Source: Solidesulfovibrio magneticus
GTDB taxonomy: Bacteria; Desulfobacterota; Desulfovibrionia; Desulfovibrionales; Desulfovibrionaceae
Assembly (NCBI GenBank): GCA_002482565.1
Contig: DLGG01000131.1
Coordinates: forward strand, 1-22,308
Length of the DNA stretch: 22,308 nucleotides
Direction of reading: 5' to 3'
Shown here: in pieces, positions 14,504 to 22,242 of the stretch
How the letters are laid out: each line of letters opens with the position of its first letter
Position numbering within the stretch: position 1 is the stretch's first letter
The notes under the pieces: generated by a model
Databases searched by the model: none
The model's input: only the letters and a program-made list of their open reading frames with translations
What the model was told of the DNA's origin: nothing
Position numbers and translations under genes: made by a program

Positions 14504-15395
14504 CGCTCTTCCCGCTTTGGGGCTTAGCATGATCATGCCTGCTTACAACGAGGAGGCTGGCATCGCTTTCGCCCTCTCCAGGCTGCTTGCGGTCATGGAG
14601 ACCCTCGACACCGCCTGGGAGATCATCGTAGTGGACGACGGGTCCAAAGACGCAACGGGCAACATCGTAGCCGGGTTCGGCAAAATTCGTTACATCCGCC
14701 ATCCCATCAACATCGGCTACGGCAACGCCATTAAGACCGGCATACGCAACGCGACATACGAGAGAATCGGCATCTGCGACGCCGACGGTTCCTATCCGGT
14801 GGAGGAACTGCCCAGGCTTTTGGCTGAAATGGACAAGGGCTTCGACATGGTCACCGGGGCCAGGGCCAACTTGGCCGAACACGACCGCTGGTTCAAGCGC
14901 CATATGCGCCGAATCTACATCAAATCCATCTGTCTGCTTACCGGCGACAAGATAGCCGATCCCAACAGCGGCCTGAGGGTCTTTACCAAGGCGCTGGCCA
15001 TGGAGTTCATCCAGTTTCTGTGCGGGGGGTTTTCCTTCACCACGAGCCTTACCGTCCTGGCTGCGGAGAAGCCCTGTTTCATAACCCAGATTCCAATTCA
15101 ATACGAAGAACGCAAGGGAAAAAGCAAGGTGCAGCACCTGCGAGATTCCCTGCGAACACTCCAGCTGATTGTCCAGGGGATAACGTATTACAATCCTATT
15201 AAATTTTTTATCATCATGGCCACTGGATTGGTCGCTGTAGTTGCGTTCCCGGCGATGCTCTTGGCGGTCTTCAATATGTACACCCTCTCGGCGTACTATA
15301 TGCTCTTCGGCTGTGTCGTATCCCTGCTGGTAGGCCTCGGAGTGCTTGGCGACATCGTGCGAATCTCTATGGCCAAGCTCAAGCAGATGCCATGA
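14451..15395 (+). CDS. Family 2 glycosyltransferase, DPM1/ArnC-like polyprenyl-phosphate sugar synthase (314 aa)
   Basis: This is a GT-A fold enzyme. SMIMPAYNEE (26-35), IIVVDDGSKDAT (58-69), RHPINIGYGNAIKTGI (83-98) and ICDADGSYPVEELP (108-121, with DxD metal motif) are the features of polyprenyl-phosphate hexose/mannose synthases. It is followed by DPNSGLRVF and two C-terminal membrane helices (~245-275 and ~280-303). It most likely loads a sugar from a nucleotide donor onto polyprenyl phosphate on the cytoplasmic face. This gives a donor for the GT39-like transferase two genes downstream. Start choice is uncertain: 14451 or 14460 overlaps asnB, while 14530 (MIMPAYNEE) has a better ribosome site (TGGGG) but trims the first strand. 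Its stop overlaps the radical SAM start as ATGA. Confidence 0.9.
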   Translation: MRYMNASASPTDGNPCPDALPALGLSMIMPAYNEEAGIAFALSRLLAVMETLDTAWEIIVVDDGSKDATGNIVAGFGKIRYIRHPINIGYGNAIKTGIRNATYERIGICDADGSYPVEELPRLLAEMDKGFDMVTGARANLAEHDRWFKRHMRRIYIKSICLLTGDKIADPNSGLRVFTKALAMEFIQFLCGGFSFTTSLTVLAAEKPCFITQIPIQYEERKGKSKVQHLRDSLRTLQLIVQGITYYNPIKFFIIMATGLVAVVAFPAMLLAVFNMYTLSAYYMLFGCVVSLLVGLGVLGDIVRISMAKLKQMP

Positions 15396-16927
15396 CGCAG
15401 CGTCACAAAATATTGCTGGTGCAGCCTCCCCTGGGAATGTCTGGCACCTTCGTGCGGCACGCGCCCCTCAGCCTTATCTATGCGGCTTCGGAAGTGGTCA
15501 AGGCTGGCTACCAGGTGGAGATTTTCGACGCCAGGCTGGCCCCCGCGACGTGGCTCGAAGACTTGGCCTCCAAAATCAACGATGGGACGATGTTGGTGGG
15601 CGTCACGGTGATGACCGGCACTCCGGTCCTGCGGGCCATAGAAGTCGGACAACTGGTGAAGCGGCTGGCCCCTGAGGTGAAGGTGGTATGGGGCGGGCCG
15701 TTCGCGACGTTCCAGCCTGAAGCCATCATCTCCGGCGACCCGAACTGCGACTTCGTTGTCAGCGGGTATGGGGCGGTGCCGTTTCTGGCTCTGGCAGAAG
15801 CAGTGGGCCGAGGAGAACTTCCGCACGGCCAGCCCGGAGTATTCTGGCGCGGCAGCGATGGCGGCATGGCGGGCATGGCTGCCGATTGGTCCAAACACGA
15901 AATCATTCCCTTCCGGGAAATTCCTTACGACCTCATCGCCGACTATTCCGTTTACGGACAACTCGACCAGAAACGCATCATTTTCTCGCTCTACACTGCT
16001 ATGGGCTGCCCCTATCAGTGCGCCTTTTGCAGTTCCCCCGCCCTGTACCGCCACATTCAGGGCAAGCGCTGGGTGCCGCTTCCGGCCGAGGAAGTGGCCG
16101 ACCATGTGGCGTACGTGGTCGAACGCTACGGTGCGCAGTACATCTATTTCATCGACGATGACTCCTTTGTCGATCTTGGGCACGTGGAGTCTGTCATCGA
16201 CGCCATCGCCAAGCGGGGCATCTCCGTCAAACTCGGATTCCGAGGAGCACGGATCAATGAAATCAAAAAGATGGACCATGCCTTTCTGGATAAATTGGTC
16301 AGGGCCGGAACCGACATCCTGCACATCGGAGCCGAAACTGGCAGCAACAGGCTGCTTCAGCTGGTGCGTAAGAACTGCACTGTGGAGGATATCCTGGAGT
16401 GCAACCGCAAGTTGGCCAACCATCCGGAAATATTTGCTTTCTATAATTTTATCGTGGGTTTGCCCACCGAAACCATCGAGGATCTCAAACTGACCTCAAA
16501 GCTGATGCTCAGACTGATAGAGGAAAATCCTCACTGCATCATCAGTACGCCGAATTTTTTCCGGCCACTTCCAGGGACGGAGCTGTACGACCTTGCCCGG
16601 AAGCGTTGGAGCTTTAGATCTCCAGAGAGTCTTCAGGAATGGGGGGCGATGGAAGTTGAGACGCAATATGATCTGCCCTGGATAGACAAGAAATCCCATA
16701 AATATTTCAGCATGATGCTCATGGCGAGTTATTTTATAGACGACAAAATCAACAAAATGCCTACAGGAAATAGTTTGCTCATGCGCATGTGCAAGTTGGC
16801 CAACGCTCTTTATCAGCCCATTGCCAAGTTCCGCATGAAACATGGTTGCACGCGGTTCCTTTTGGAGCGCTGGGCCTACAACCTCGCCCAGAAGATGCTG
16901 GGCCGAACAAGCAAGCAGACGGACTGA
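15392..16927 (+). CDS. B12-binding-domain radical SAM enzyme (511 aa)
   Basis: The N-terminal ~140 residues form a Rossmann-like cobalamin-binding domain (KILLVQPPLG, LIYAASEVVKAGYQVEIFDA, VWGGPFATFQPE, VVSGYGAVPF). The radical SAM core follows, with the 4Fe-4S cluster Cys206, Cys210 and Cys213 in GCPYQCAFC. FIDDDSFVD and LHIGAETGSNRLLQLV are family strands. This layout fits class B radical SAM methyltransferases and related enzymes acting on lipids, sugars or antibiotics. There is no DxHxxG lower-ligand motif, as is usual in this class. The ~120-residue C-terminus is variable and probably binds substrate. It is translationally coupled to the glycosyltransferase before it (ATGA). A C-methylation or rearrangement of the glycan or its lipid carrier is inferred, and the exact reaction is unknown. 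Confidence 0.9.
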   Translation: MTQRHKILLVQPPLGMSGTFVRHAPLSLIYAASEVVKAGYQVEIFDARLAPATWLEDLASKINDGTMLVGVTVMTGTPVLRAIEVGQLVKRLAPEVKVVWGGPFATFQPEAIISGDPNCDFVVSGYGAVPFLALAEAVGRGELPHGQPGVFWRGSDGGMAGMAADWSKHEIIPFREIPYDLIADYSVYGQLDQKRIIFSLYTAMGCPYQCAFCSSPALYRHIQGKRWVPLPAEEVADHVAYVVERYGAQYIYFIDDDSFVDLGHVESVIDAIAKRGISVKLGFRGARINEIKKMDHAFLDKLVRAGTDILHIGAETGSNRLLQLVRKNCTVEDILECNRKLANHPEIFAFYNFIVGLPTETIEDLKLTSKLMLRLIEENPHCIISTPNFFRPLPGTELYDLARKRWSFRSPESLQEWGAMEVETQYDLPWIDKKSHKYFSMMLMASYFIDDKINKMPTGNSLLMRMCKLANALYQPIAKFRMKHGCTRFLLERWAYNLAQKMLGRTSKQTD

Positions 16928-16942
16928 ACGGTTTTGGGGATT

Positions 16943-19387
16943 ATGCAAAGCCCTGCCAAGGCGACTGCGACAACGCGCGACCCTGTGCTCGCCCGACTGC
17001 GCGGTTTAAATATTCCTCTTGCCGTGATTCTTGTTGCTGCGCTTGTTCTGCGTTTGTTCAACCTAGGCACGCCAAGTCTTTGGTTGGATGAAATCCAGCA
17101 CGCGGCTACCTCCAACCTGTCCTTCCCGGATCTGTTTGAGTACACGAGCAGATATCGCGAAGGCCTCATGTTTTATTTCTTTGTCATCAAGGCCGCCTCA
17201 CTGTTTGGCGATAGCGAATGGATTCTGCGGCTGCCTGCTGCGCTCTCCGGAACGTTGGGCGTTTTTTTCTGCTACCGTCTAGCCGGAGCGCTCGCCGGGC
17301 AGAGGGCCGGAATCGTCGCAGCCCTGCTCGCCGCTGTTAATCTCATGCTGATCGGCCATGCGAGGCAGACGGTGTCCTACGGGTTGTTCTTCGCCCTCGA
17401 CGCCTTGTCCCTCTGGCTCTTTTTTCAGGTCTTCCGCAGCCGTTTTTACAAGAAAAGCATTGCCTTGGCCTTGGTCAACGCAGCTTCAATTCTGACTTAT
17501 CCGGCCGGTTTCTATACGGCGGTCGCCGAGGCCGGTCTCTTGGCGGTTTTGGCGGTGAGCGCATGGCGGCGCTGTGCCATATCTCGCATGGTACTGTTCT
17601 TCTTGCTCACGGTCTTTTCCATGCTTCCCATGCTCCTTAAGGTCATGCTTTTTCCCGCTGAGGACACCAACGGCAACTTTGTCGCATTCCAGACCCGTTG
17701 GAGCGAATTTCCTGAGGAGTTGGTGAAGCTTTTGCTCGCAGGGGCAGCCCCGTGGAATCAGATAGACATATGGGCCTTTTTTTTGGCCGGGTTGTGCTGC
17801 CTGGGACTTTGGCTGCTCTTCAAGATTGAGCGGCTGACGGCCTTGTCCTGTTTCTTGCTCATCCTGCTGCCGGGCCTGGGGATGTATCTCACCATCAACA
17901 GCGCCTTCGGCTTCACCCACCGAGCTGTCTACGCCCTTCCCCTGGTTTTTTCACTGGCAGGCGCGGGCCTTGCTTGGCTCATTCCAGGCAAAAGGGCTTT
18001 GGGGATACTCATCCCCCTGACAGCCTGCGTGGCCGCCGGACATATCCTCACGGCGCATTACACCGACATCTACGGCCCGGAGGCGGATCGCTCCGTGTTG
18101 TTCAAACTCGCCGACTACCGCCGTCTGGCTCTGGAACTTAAAACCATTGTCCGACCGGGTTCGCCTGTTATTTTCTCCGAATTTGACATCTTTCGCGATC
18201 TGCGCTGGTACATGGCCGATGACCCGGAAAACCCAATCCTTACCCAGGTAATTGCCCCCGGAGAAGGCGATCTGACAGTCTATTTCGCATCCAATCATGG
18301 TTCATTCGGCCATCTCTCGGACAGTACTCGGGCAGAATTTGTCCGGTCCGGCCGAGGACAGGATGCAGGCATCCCATTGGATTGCTGTAACACCCTGTAT
18401 TCCACCGTGGTCCATCGGTCACTTCCTCTTCTGGCCGAGGGAGAAATGTTTACACTTAATGTCACTTTCGACGACCTGGGCTATTTTCGACAAGTACATT
18501 CCCATCGTAAGGTTCTCGTCAAGCCATATTTCGGCGGTCGATTGATGCCTTTAGAAAGCAGTGATGACTGCTGGTTCATTAATAAAGTTCGTCTTGCTCA
18601 TCAAGGTCCACGGATGTTGTCCGGAAACGTTGTCTATGACAACACCATGCCTGGAAATATTATCGAGGTGGCAGTCTCTTCCGACGGCATTGATTTCCAA
18701 CCCGTCCACCTCGGCCAAACTGTCGGATTGGGCATAACCGAACGATTCGCCGTGCATCTGCCGAACGTTCGTGAAGAGTTGTACGTGCGCGTGAAGCTCC
18801 TCGCTAAAGCCTGGCCGCCGGGGAGATTTCTCACCAACGCCAACACTCTGCGGTTGGCGCGACTCCAAATTTTCGGCTGCGATTCCAGTGTTGCTCCGAG
18901 ATGTGACTATTATAACATCCTTTCCAGTGCTCCAGTTGACGTCGCCCCCCCCAGGCAGGATGATGTAGTGCCCGATGAGCTCGATAACATCGTCCAACTT
19001 GTCTCGCAGGAGTTGCCTGGCTGGACGGTCTTCGAGCCTGCAGATCCAGATCGCCCTGCAAGAGTGCGTGTCCGCGTCAATAAGTGTGGAGAGATTTCGG
19101 TGTATCCACGGGTTATGGGATTAGGCGATGGAGTCCAGATCATCGAAACCGGCTCTCGGAGGCAGTTGTTGTTCTTGGCCGGCCTTGGCAAAGAATGGAC
19201 CCCTTTGGGGATGCGTTACGAATTACCCCTCGGTGACCTGCCAGAAGAAGGTCATTTGGATCTGGAAATCACACTCACCGGAAAGGGGCAATTGTGGAGC
19301 AGGAGTGGAGCTGTCGTGTTCAGCGCTCGAAACCAGACTGGAAGAGTGGTCGCACCTAGCCAGGCTTGCAGCACAATCTTGCCGTAG
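16943..19387 (+). CDS. GT39/ArnT-like polytopic glycosyltransferase with a large C-terminal soluble domain (814 aa)
   Basis: The first ~400 residues are a membrane region of about 10-12 helices. The loop after helix 1 carries LGTPSLWLDE (41-50), where the acidic residue is the catalytic-type Asp/Glu of Dol-P-Man-type (GT39/GT83) transferases. FGDSEWILRLPAALSG is the second family landmark. These enzymes use polyprenyl-phosphate sugars on the outer membrane face of the cytoplasmic membrane, so the DPM1-like protein upstream is the natural donor maker. The remaining ~410 residues are soluble, presumably periplasmic and beta-rich; I recognise no named domain there. I chose ATG 16943 with TGGGG upstream; an in-frame TTG at 16934 would add three residues. 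The gap to the radical SAM gene is 15 bases. Acceptor unknown. Confidence 0.87.
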   Translation: MQSPAKATATTRDPVLARLRGLNIPLAVILVAALVLRLFNLGTPSLWLDEIQHAATSNLSFPDLFEYTSRYREGLMFYFFVIKAASLFGDSEWILRLPAALSGTLGVFFCYRLAGALAGQRAGIVAALLAAVNLMLIGHARQTVSYGLFFALDALSLWLFFQVFRSRFYKKSIALALVNAASILTYPAGFYTAVAEAGLLAVLAVSAWRRCAISRMVLFFLLTVFSMLPMLLKVMLFPAEDTNGNFVAFQTRWSEFPEELVKLLLAGAAPWNQIDIWAFFLAGLCCLGLWLLFKIERLTALSCFLLILLPGLGMYLTINSAFGFTHRAVYALPLVFSLAGAGLAWLIPGKRALGILIPLTACVAAGHILTAHYTDIYGPEADRSVLFKLADYRRLALELKTIVRPGSPVIFSEFDIFRDLRWYMADDPENPILTQVIAPGEGDLTVYFASNHGSFGHLSDSTRAEFVRSGRGQDAGIPLDCCNTLYSTVVHRSLPLLAEGEMFTLNVTFDDLGYFRQVHSHRKVLVKPYFGGRLMPLESSDDCWFINKVRLAHQGPRMLSGNVVYDNTMPGNIIEVAVSSDGIDFQPVHLGQTVGLGITERFAVHLPNVREELYVRVKLLAKAWPPGRFLTNANTLRLARLQIFGCDSSVAPRCDYYNILSSAPVDVAPPRQDDVVPDELDNIVQLVSQELPGWTVFEPADPDRPARVRVRVNKCGEISVYPRVMGLGDGVQIIETGSRRQLLFLAGLGKEWTPLGMRYELPLGDLPEEGHLDLEITLTGKGQLWSRSGAVVFSARNQTGRVVAPSQACSTILP

Positions 19388-19559
19388 CCAGCCCATGCCA
19401 TCAATATCGTCGACGCACCCCTCGGTCTATCTCGTTCACGCTTGAGACAGCTGTGCGTTGCCTTGAGTCCTCTCTATTCCTCCTTGTGATTTTCTTCGAA
19501 GGTAAAACCGCCAAGTTGATGTAATTTTCACAGGCTTTAGGGGCTTCCCAGGACTTTTG
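19388..19559. other. Spacer after the glycan cluster, nothing recognised
   Basis: Moderate-GC sequence following the GT39-like gene. No terminator with a T-tract and no coding frame of note was seen. It leads directly into the transposase remnant. Confidence 0.35.
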
Positions 19560-19791
19560 GCAACTTTTGCTGCCACAGGAGGCCCTTCTCTGCAGGAGGC
19601 CGTTCATCGCTGGCGACTCCCGGCTGGAGATTGCGTTTCTCGGCATCAAAGTTTCGACGTCCCTCTGTGCGCGAGCTGTCTGGCAACGGCAATGCCGAAC
19701 GCTTTGTTCACATCCTCAAGAAAACCTTTTGCTGTTAGGCAGTTGCCAGGCAGTCGAGGAACTCTGGCTGACGCGGTGGGCCTTTAAGTAA
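19560..19791 (+). pseudogene. Remnant of an IS3-type transposase (OrfB C-terminal end), frameshifted
   Basis: One frame reads PSVRELSGNGNAERFVHILKK (here: SVRELSGNGNAERF, then VHILKKTF). This resembles the end of the rve integrase core, where the catalytic Glu sits in the G-N-x-x-A-E-R-F motif. After a +1 shift near 19720 another frame continues ENLLLLGSCQAVEELWLTRWAFK in the way intact proteins run on with LKENLLWVRxFxTVEELRLAL. No inverted terminal repeats, OrfA or N-terminal half could be found, so this is only a scar of an insertion sequence. The subgroup (IS3 or a relative such as IS481) is not settled. Confidence 0.5.
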
Positions 19792-19922
19792 ACCGATGAC
19801 GGTCGTGGTGGAGCGGTCAATATAGCAACAGATCATCGGCTCAGGTAAGGGAAAAAAGCAGGAAGTCGAGGGGGGTGAAAGGCGGCATGGCTTTCAGAGC
19901 AAAACTGTCCAAGAAATCCTAG

Positions 19923-20174
19923 ACCGCTCCAGCGGAACCGAATACATTTCAAACCCGGCAGGCGCCAAACAAGGCTGCAAGTGATGGGTATTATTCCAGA
20001 GAAAAGTTTGAAAAGGCCTGTTTGATAGATCTTGAGAGGAGTTATCGGGGGATTGAGATTTTTAATCTCCTTCGCGGATTGACATTCTTTGAAGACTCAA
20101 AGAATGCCTGCATTGTAGATGGTAAATCCAGAAAAAAAGTATATATCAGCATAAATCTTAGAGAAGAACAATGA
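19923..20174 (+). pseudogene. C-terminal fragment of a formyltransferase-like protein
   Basis: An open stretch with no start codon runs to a TGA at 20172-20174. It reads in part DGYYSREKFEKACLIDLERS, then RGIEIFNLLRGLTFF, then DGKSRKKVYISINLREE. This resembles the end of methionyl-tRNA/sugar formyltransferase-type proteins, where a Tyr-x-Arg region is followed by an Ile-Asp strand, an I(x)xLLRALTF helix and a final GKK(V/I)xI strand. The catalytic N-terminal domain (with its Asn-His-Asp triad) is missing, and upstream frames are closed by stops. It may come from a sugar N-formyltransferase that once worked with the aminotransferase at 21205. The family call rests on pattern recall only. Confidence 0.45.
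20055..20105. repeat. Two adjacent perfect hairpins
   Basis: GAGATT-TTT-AATCTC (20055-20069) is followed 14 bases later by ATTCTTTGA-AGAC-TCAAAGAAT (20084-20105), a perfect 9-bp stem with a 4-base loop. Both lie inside the formyltransferase fragment. They may be chance products of AT-rich coding sequence or an RNA structure. Confidence 0.45.
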
Positions 20175-20747
20175 ATGACGATTCTGAAATCCTGTTCGGC
20201 CGAACTGATTCACGTCGACCATCAGTTTGTGTGTTCTCTGATGTGTTGATAAATTGTTTGAATTGTGTGTTGTCTACCTCTTGACTTGTTTGTTGTGTGT
20301 TAACAATTTTACGACGATGGTTCTTTGCTTTGTGTGGTTGTTGATGGTGTTTTTGGGGGGGTAATCTTAAGCGCCCCTCTATGCCGGGTGCATTTTCGTT
20401 GTTCGTGTCCGTTGCCAGTTAAAACGGTCAGCAGATTTTGTGCTGATTTGTATTTTACTGCTGTATGAGGACTGGTTCTGCTCATTCTGTTAAAGTGTCT
20501 AGACGAGGGTGATGGTTGCCATGGCAATTTGTTTGTTCTGTTGCTGTCTGTTGTTTTACGACAAGCTTGACAGTTGCCAGTGGCGGGCGATAATGAAAGT
20601 TTGTCTAAAGCGTAAGCACTATGTTCTTTTCTGACGAAGAGATCTGTTCGTTATGTGCTCATAAGTCTCAACGTTGAACAGGCTGAGTCAAAGCAAAATG
20701 AAACTTCGTCCGGCTCAAAGACCATCTCTTGATGATAAAGGATTAGC
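20175..20747. other. AT-rich, G+T-biased non-coding stretch
   Basis: No gene is seen. From about 20210 to 20570 the plus strand is strikingly rich in G and T (repeated TTGT, GTGTGTT and TTTG runs), with few C or A runs. The composition is unlike both flanks. No tRNA, rRNA or CRISPR structure is visible. Confidence 0.45.
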
Positions 20748-20863
20748 TTGAGTCTTTTCAAGGCAAATAACCGAGAGATCAAGCCGACAGACGGGGTCCC
20801 TAGGGGGCTTTCTCTGGCTGCGGGCGGCACGCTTCTCTCCGTCCTTGGTCCCGGAGGCATTGC

Positions 20864-21118
20864 TTGGGAAAGCCCGGCGTCCTGTATTTCGTCTGTCGCA
20901 AGGACAATCAGATCAATCAGATGGCCATTGAATTGCGAGAGAAGAGATTGAGCGCAACCTGCTCGGGTACAGTGGATGAAAAAGCTTTGTTGCAGGCTTT
21001 ACCCGTACTTGTGTTTGAATACATGGTGCCAAGCCGGCTTCAAATCTTGGCCGGGCTGCCGAAAAATCCAAACGGCAAGGTGGATAGGCAGCGACTTACC
21101 CGCTTCTTGGATACCTAG
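20864..21118 (+). pseudogene. C-terminal fragment of an AMP-forming ligase / adenylation domain
   Basis: The 84-residue frame contains LYFVCRKDNQIN, matching the A8 hinge region (usually L-Y-F-x-G-R-x-D-N-Q-I-K). It then has IELREKRL in place of RIELEEIE, and ends with FEYMVPSRLQILAGLPKNPNGKVDR, which (in parts YMVPSR and NPNGKVDR) is the A10 motif holding the catalytic Lys. The whole N-terminal ATP/substrate-binding domain is absent, and about 40 residues between A8 and A10 appear shortened. No functional ligase can result. Intact relatives activate acyl or amino acids for transfer to a carrier protein, and the original acid cannot be told. Upstream the frame is interrupted by a probable shift. 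Confidence 0.6.
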
Positions 21119-21204
21119 GACTATCTACCCACTCGGGTTTCCACAGACGCCCATTGGTGTGATGGCCACTCTTGAACCGAATGAATCGGAGACCAACAGC
21201 CGCT

Positions 21205-22242
21205 ATGGGACGTGAAAATTTAGTTCCCTTCAATAAGCCATTTATTTCCGGCAATGAGCTGGACTATATTTCCGAAGCCGTCCTCAGCTACAATCACATC
21301 TCAGGGAACGGTGTTTTTACGCAACGCTGCCAGGAGTGGTTGGAGCGGACTCTGGGCACGAATCGGGCGCTGCTGACACATTCCTGCACCGCAGCCCTGG
21401 AGATGGCGGCCATACTGTGCGGCATCGAGCCAGGCGACGAAGTCATTATGCCGTCTTTTACTTTTGTATCGACTGCGAATGCTTTTGTTCTGCGTGGCGC
21501 TGTCCCGGTCTTCGTCGACATCCGGCCTGACACCTTGAACATTGACGAAAACCTCCTGTCCTTGGCGCTGTCCAGTAAAACCAAGGCTGTGGTGCCAGTC
21601 CATTACGCTGGGGTTCCCTGTGCCATGGATGCGATCTGCAACTTTGCCAAGAACTACGGTCTGCGCGTTGTTGAGGACGCCGCTCAGGCGCTGTTGTCCG
21701 AAGATTGCGGACGTGCCATGGGCACCATAGGGGACATTGGCTGCCTGAGTTTTCATGAGACGAAAAATATCATAAGCGGTGAAGGCGGTGCGTTGTTAGT
21801 CAATGATCCGGAATTGGTCGAAAGGGCGGAAATCATCTGGCAAAAGGGGACCGACCGGACCAAATTCGAGCATGGGATTGTTGACAAGTACACGTGGGTG
21901 GACGTCGGTTCTTCCTTTTTGCCGTCTGAACTGGTGGCCGCCTTTTTATATGCGCAGATGACCAATGCCGAGAAGATCATTAAGCGGAGGAAGGAGTTGT
22001 GCTCCTTGTACGCCACGCGGCTGACTCCGTTGATGGAGGCTGGTCGGATAAGTTTTCCCCGCCTGCCCCTAGGCAATGGACACATCTTTTTTTGCCTTGC
22101 CAGAAGTCACGCCGAGCAGGTCGAATTGCTCGGCCATCTCCGCGGCCGCGGCGTCAGCGCCGTGTTCCACTATGTACCCCTCCACAGTTCCGTGGCCGGG
22201 CGCAGGTTCGGACGTGTACGGCGGCGCGCGATTTGGCACTGA
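21205..22242 (+). CDS. rffA: WecE/RffA-type dTDP-4-amino-4,6-dideoxyhexose transaminase, 3' end frameshifted (345 aa)
   Basis: A PLP-dependent DegT/DnrJ/EryC1/StrS aminotransferase. It follows Escherichia coli WecE closely from VPFNKPFISGNELDYI through HISGNGVFTQRCQEWLE, LLTHSCTAALEMAA and PGDEVIMPSFTFVSTANAF. It continues with VVEDAAQ (Asp158 to the PLP ring) and SFHETKNIISGEGGA (Lys187, Schiff base). WecE turns dTDP-4-keto-6-deoxyglucose into dTDP-fucosamine. After HYVPLHSSVAGRRFG (about residue 335) homology stops: DVYGGA continues in a second frame and RDLAL in a third, so at least two indels destroy the last ~40 residues. ATG 21205 fits the family start; upstream in-frame ATG 21181 and TTG 21172 also exist. 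Probably non-functional or C-terminally altered. The gene symbol is by similarity. Confidence 0.82.
   Translation: MGRENLVPFNKPFISGNELDYISEAVLSYNHISGNGVFTQRCQEWLERTLGTNRALLTHSCTAALEMAAILCGIEPGDEVIMPSFTFVSTANAFVLRGAVPVFVDIRPDTLNIDENLLSLALSSKTKAVVPVHYAGVPCAMDAICNFAKNYGLRVVEDAAQALLSEDCGRAMGTIGDIGCLSFHETKNIISGEGGALLVNDPELVERAEIIWQKGTDRTKFEHGIVDKYTWVDVGSSFLPSELVAAFLYAQMTNAEKIIKRRKELCSLYATRLTPLMEAGRISFPRLPLGNGHIFFCLARSHAEQVELLGHLRGRGVSAVFHYVPLHSSVAGRRFGRVRRRAIWH

Noticed and set aside
20651..20860. Minus-strand 69-codon frame in the decayed region
   Set aside because: No motif and no ribosome-binding site; the plus strand holds the AMP-ligase remnant just downstream.
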